From assembly GCA_913775725.1 (NCBI GenBank), contig CAJYNG010000025.1, forward strand, positions 62,001-126,000: 64,000 nucleotides of DNA. Direction: 5' to 3'. Positions 61,540 through 64,000 of the stretch are shown here, one piece after another (positions within the stretch are counted from its first letter, which is position 1; the number at the start of each line of letters is the position of its first letter). Position numbers and translations under genes: made by a program. This stretch comes from an uncultured Stenotrophomonas sp. Lineage in GTDB: Bacteria; Pseudomonadota; Gammaproteobacteria; Xanthomonadales; Xanthomonadaceae. Below the pieces are notes generated by a model. The model was not told the DNA's origin and made no database searches. It was given only the letters and a program-made list of their open reading frames with translations.

Positions 61540-62261
61540 CACCGCTCTTCCACCGCGGTGCGCTTGCTGCGGGTGATCAGCCAGGCCACGCCGCGCAGGT
61601 CGCGGATGCCGACCAGCGCGCGACCGAGGTTGTTGTACTTGGAGACGCCGGCGGTGCGGTGGCGGTGGTTGACCGGCACGCTGGTGGTCTTCCAGCCGGC
61701 ACGCTGCATCAGCGCCGGCAGGTAGCGGTGCATGTGGTCGAAGTACGGCAGGTCGAGGAACGCGCTGCGCTCGAACAGCTTGATGCCGCAGCCGGTATCG
61801 GGCGTATCGTCGCGCAGCATGCGTGCACGGATGGCGTTGGCCCACTTGCTGGCCCAGCGCTTGCTGCCGCTGTCCTGGCGGTTGACCCGCCAGCCGGCGA
61901 ACAGCTTCACCTGTGCCTCAGCTGCATCGCGCGCGGCCAGCAGCTTGGGAATGTCGGCCGGATCATTCTGCCCGTCGCCATCCAGGGTCGCGATCCACGG
62001 CGCACGTGCGTGCTTGACGCCGGTGCGCAAGGCGGTGCTCTGCCCGCTCTGGTCCACGTGGTGCAGCACCCGCAGTTCCGGCGTAGTCGCCTTCAGGCCC
62101 TGCAGCACCGCCAGGGTGTCATCGCGCGAATGGTCGTCGATGTAGACGATCTCGAACGGCAGCCGCCCACGCAGTGCAGCGGTGATTTCGGCAACCAGCG
62201 GGGCGACATTGTCGCGTTCGTTGAACACCGGGACGACAACGGAAAGCTCGGGTTGGCTCAT
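61539..62261 (-). CDS. Polyprenyl-phosphate-type glycosyltransferase (GT2, ArnC/DPM1-like)
   Basis: 240 residues from ATG 62261 (MSQPELSVVVPVFNERDN). 'VYIDDHSRDDTLAVL' and 'TLDGDGQNDPADI' (DxD) define GT2; 'DTGCGIKLF' and 'YLPALMQRAGWK' match the DPM1/ArnC-like branch. It would move a sugar from a nucleotide donor to undecaprenyl phosphate. With the small LAB_N protein it forms a two-gene lipid-sugar unit next to the nucleotide-sugar epimerase. Confidence 0.87.
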   Translation of the reverse strand: MSQPELSVVVPVFNERDNVAPLVAEITAALRGRLPFEIVYIDDHSRDDTLAVLQGLKATTPELRVLHHVDQSGQSTALRTGVKHARAPWIATLDGDGQNDPADIPKLLAARDAAEAQVKLFAGWRVNRQDSGSKRWASKWANAIRARMLRDDTPDTGCGIKLFERSAFLDLPYFDHMHRYLPALMQRAGWKTTSVPVNHRHRTAGVSKYNNLGRALVGIRDLRGVAWLITRSKRTAVEER

Positions 62262-62350
62262 AAGGCACTCGGCCAAAGGGGGACAAAGACCGCGCATTCT
62301 CCGAAGCCGAGGTTATCCGAAGATGAATCCGGCCGTGTGAGGATCCCTCC

Positions 62351-63316
62351 TCAGGCGCGATCGCCAAAATACTCGCGGCACCACTGCACGACGGGGGGCA
62401 ACCCTTCTTCGATCGGAGTCACCGCATCGAAGCCGAATGCGTCATGGGCGCGCCGGGTATCGGCCATCGTGCGCACCATGTCGCCCGGCTGCATCGGCTT
62501 GTAGACCTTCTGCGCGGGGCGACCGGCGGCCTGCTCGATCACGCTGATGAAGCGCTCCAGCTCGACCGGCGTATGGTTGCCGAGGTTGAACACCCGGTGC
62601 GGTACCGGACCTTCGGCCGGATGCGCGAGCGCGCCGAGAATACCCGATACGATGTCGGAAACATGTGTGAAATCGCGCTGCATGCGGCCTTCGTTGAACA
62701 CGTCGATCGGACGCCCGGCCAGCACCGCGCGCGAGAACAGCAGCGGCGCCATGTCCGGCCGGCCCCACGGGCCATACACGGTGAAGAAGCGCAGGCCGGT
62801 GGCATGCAGGCCGTACAGCTGCGCATAGGTGTAGGCCATCAGCTCGTTGGCCGCCTTGGTCGCCGCGTACAGCGAACGCGGCTGGTCCACGCGCTGGTCC
62901 TCGGAGAACGGCGGTGTGGCCGAGTCTCCGTAGACCGAGCTGCTGGACGCGTACACCAGGTGCTGCACGCCGCGGTGGCGGCACAGCTCGAGCATGTTGA
63001 CGAAGCCGACCAGGTTGCTGTCGACGTAGGCGTGCGGGTTTTCCAGCGAATAGCGCACGCCGGCCTGCGCGGCCAGATGGATCACCGCGGTCGGCTTCAC
63101 TTCGTCGAACAGTGCCGCCAAGCCCTGCTGGTCGGTCAGGTCCAGGGTGCGCAGGTCCAGCGTCGGGCACAGCGCTGCCACGCGATCGCGCTTGATCTGC
63201 GGGTCGTAGTAGTCGTTGAAGTTGTCCAGGCCGACCACGGCCTGGCCCTGCTCCAGCAGGGCGCGGGCGGTGTAGGCACCGATGAAGCCGGCAGCGCCGG
63301 TGAGCAGGATGGTCAT
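62351..63316 (-). CDS. Nucleotide-sugar epimerase (UDP-glucuronate 4-epimerase-like)
   Basis: 321 residues, extended SDR. 'LLTGAAGFIGAYTARALLEQG' is the NAD-binding loop, 'YASSSSVYGD' holds the Ser, and 'YAATKAANE' the YxxxK. 'VGLDNFNDYYDPQIKRDRV' is the mark of UDP-glucuronate/UDP-glucose 4-epimerases. It interconverts the 4-OH configuration of a UDP-sugar for cell-surface polymers. ATG at 63316; the ORF ends 89 nt before the glycosyltransferase start. Confidence 0.9.
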   Translation of the reverse strand: MTILLTGAAGFIGAYTARALLEQGQAVVGLDNFNDYYDPQIKRDRVAALCPTLDLRTLDLTDQQGLAALFDEVKPTAVIHLAAQAGVRYSLENPHAYVDSNLVGFVNMLELCRHRGVQHLVYASSSSVYGDSATPPFSEDQRVDQPRSLYAATKAANELMAYTYAQLYGLHATGLRFFTVYGPWGRPDMAPLLFSRAVLAGRPIDVFNEGRMQRDFTHVSDIVSGILGALAHPAEGPVPHRVFNLGNHTPVELERFISVIEQAAGRPAQKVYKPMQPGDMVRTMADTRRAHDAFGFDAVTPIEEGLPPVVQWCREYFGDRA

Positions 63317-63360
63317 GGAAGGGCCCGCAAACGAAGTTCAGGCCCCCGATGTTACCGGTC

Positions 63361-64000
63361 TCAGAACAAACCGAAACGCTTCTTCGCGACGTTCACCCGT
63401 CCCGGCTCGATCACATCGTTGATCTGTTTCGCATCGAAGCGGTCGAGCAGTACGTCGGCGCCCTTCTTCAGCTTCAGGTCCATCTCTTCGGGGTACAGCG
63501 GGACCAGGCTCATGAAGCTGATGCGCTTGCCGTCGTCCAGTTCCAGCGTGGCGAAGTCATCCGGCGTGGTGACCGGCGGCAGCACGATGGCGCCGTCGAA
63601 ACCCACGTCCGGCGCATAGGGCTCGCTGGGATGGCCGTTGGGAATGGTGTGGCCGAAGCCCAGCCAGGTGTCGTACTCGTGCGGCAGCCGCGCCATGCCC
63701 TTCAGCAGGCGCACCGGCCAGTAGTTGCGCTCGTCCTCGAAGGCGTCCTGGGACATCGGCCAGTCGGCCGGCAGGGTCACCATCAGCTCCATGTAGCGTG
63801 GTACGTCCGCGTCCGCCTCGGCGGGCACGGTCATCGGCAGGTCGCTCATGCCGGAGGTGACCAGGCGGAGGTACGGGCAATGGTCATTGGCCGGCACCAC
63901 GTGCACGTCGATGTGCACCAGGTCGGAGATGAGTTCGTGCAGGACCGTGGCGATCGGCCCGAGATGGCGCGCGATGTGGTCGCTGATCGCCTCGATATGC
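63361..64000 (-). CDS. Suppressor-of-fused (SUFU) domain protein, partial
   Basis: The frame is open across the right edge of the window; the last 213 or so residues are present. 'HIARHLGP' and 'HVVPANDHCPYLRLVTSGMS' followed by 'RNYWPVRLLKGMARLPHEYD' match the bacterial SUFU family (named for the Drosophila Suppressor of fused, but in bacteria often immunity-type or unknown). The ORF-internal Val codon at 63918 is not the true start, since homologous sequence continues upstream. Confidence 0.82.
   Translation of the reverse strand, partial: HIEAISDHIARHLGPIATVLHELISDLVHIDVHVVPANDHCPYLRLVTSGMSDLPMTVPAEADADVPRYMELMVTLPADWPMSQDAFEDERNYWPVRLLKGMARLPHEYDTWLGFGHTIPNGHPSEPYAPDVGFDGAIVLPPVTTPDDFATLELDDGKRISFMSLVPLYPEEMDLKLKKGADVLLDRFDAKQINDVIEPGRVNVAKKRFGLF

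Overview
The window is one contiguous piece of a high-GC gammaproteobacterial chromosome, almost certainly a Stenotrophomonas of the S. maltophilia group (Xanthomonadaceae). The gene content (xanthomonadin/aryl-polyene type pigment cluster, czcCBA, CIO-type cydAB, hemF, polA, rpmBG) and many short GTAG-headed inverted repeats of the SMAG/REP type between genes all fit. No rRNA or tRNA gene, CRISPR array, insertion sequence or prophage was seen.

Layout. 1-4.2 kb: the end of a Kef-type K+ efflux gene, a very long membrane-anchored ankyrin-repeat protein and a YcgL protein. 4.4-19.6 kb: one minus-strand operon-like run of 18 genes for an aryl-polyene/xanthomonadin-like pigment. It holds two ketosynthases plus a Cys-less chain-length-factor-like ketosynthase, a ketoreductase, two dehydratases (one fused to the AMP ligase), two ACPs, an aromatic amino acid lyase of the HAL/TAL family, a thioesterase, acyl- and glycosyltransferases, a LolA-like protein, an MMPL exporter, a DUF3261 lipoprotein and an unannotated 58-codon ORF. 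19.8-22.2 kb: cydAB. 22.4-24.9 kb: two MacB/FtsX-type permeases, one frameshifted, in lower-GC DNA. 25.2-26.4 kb: an ECF sigma factor with two small membrane proteins. 26.6-35.3 kb: an S9 peptidase, a Nudix protein, a membrane protein, and three tandem Cys-rich secreted paralogues with hemF lying between the second and third.

35.4-49 kb: a YetF-like protein, an sRNA beside polA that looks like Xanthomonas sX13, polA, a DUF2782-type protein, UspA, small and hypothetical proteins, a low-molecular-weight phosphatase-like protein, uvrD, an FAD/NAD(P)-binding protein, a cardiolipin synthase, rpmG-rpmB and a glycosyltransferase. 48.9-51.3 kb: an AT-rich island with a reverse transcriptase overlapping a PD-(D/E)XK nuclease-like gene. 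This two-gene module is the best candidate for an undescribed (anti-phage) system. 51.4-64 kb: LysR/RidA, a repeat cluster, a His-rich CzcI-like protein with czcCBA, a DUF885 metallo-protein, a lipid-A-type small membrane protein, a polyprenyl-phosphate-type glycosyltransferase, a nucleotide-sugar epimerase and the end of a SUFU-domain gene.

How the parts work together. The pigment genes form a self-contained type II fatty-acid-like synthase plus outer-membrane delivery machinery (LolA, MMPL, lipoprotein). The czc genes form a complete tripartite metal exporter with a metal-binding front protein. The RT and nuclease genes are translationally coupled and differ in composition from both flanks, which suggests recent transfer as a unit.
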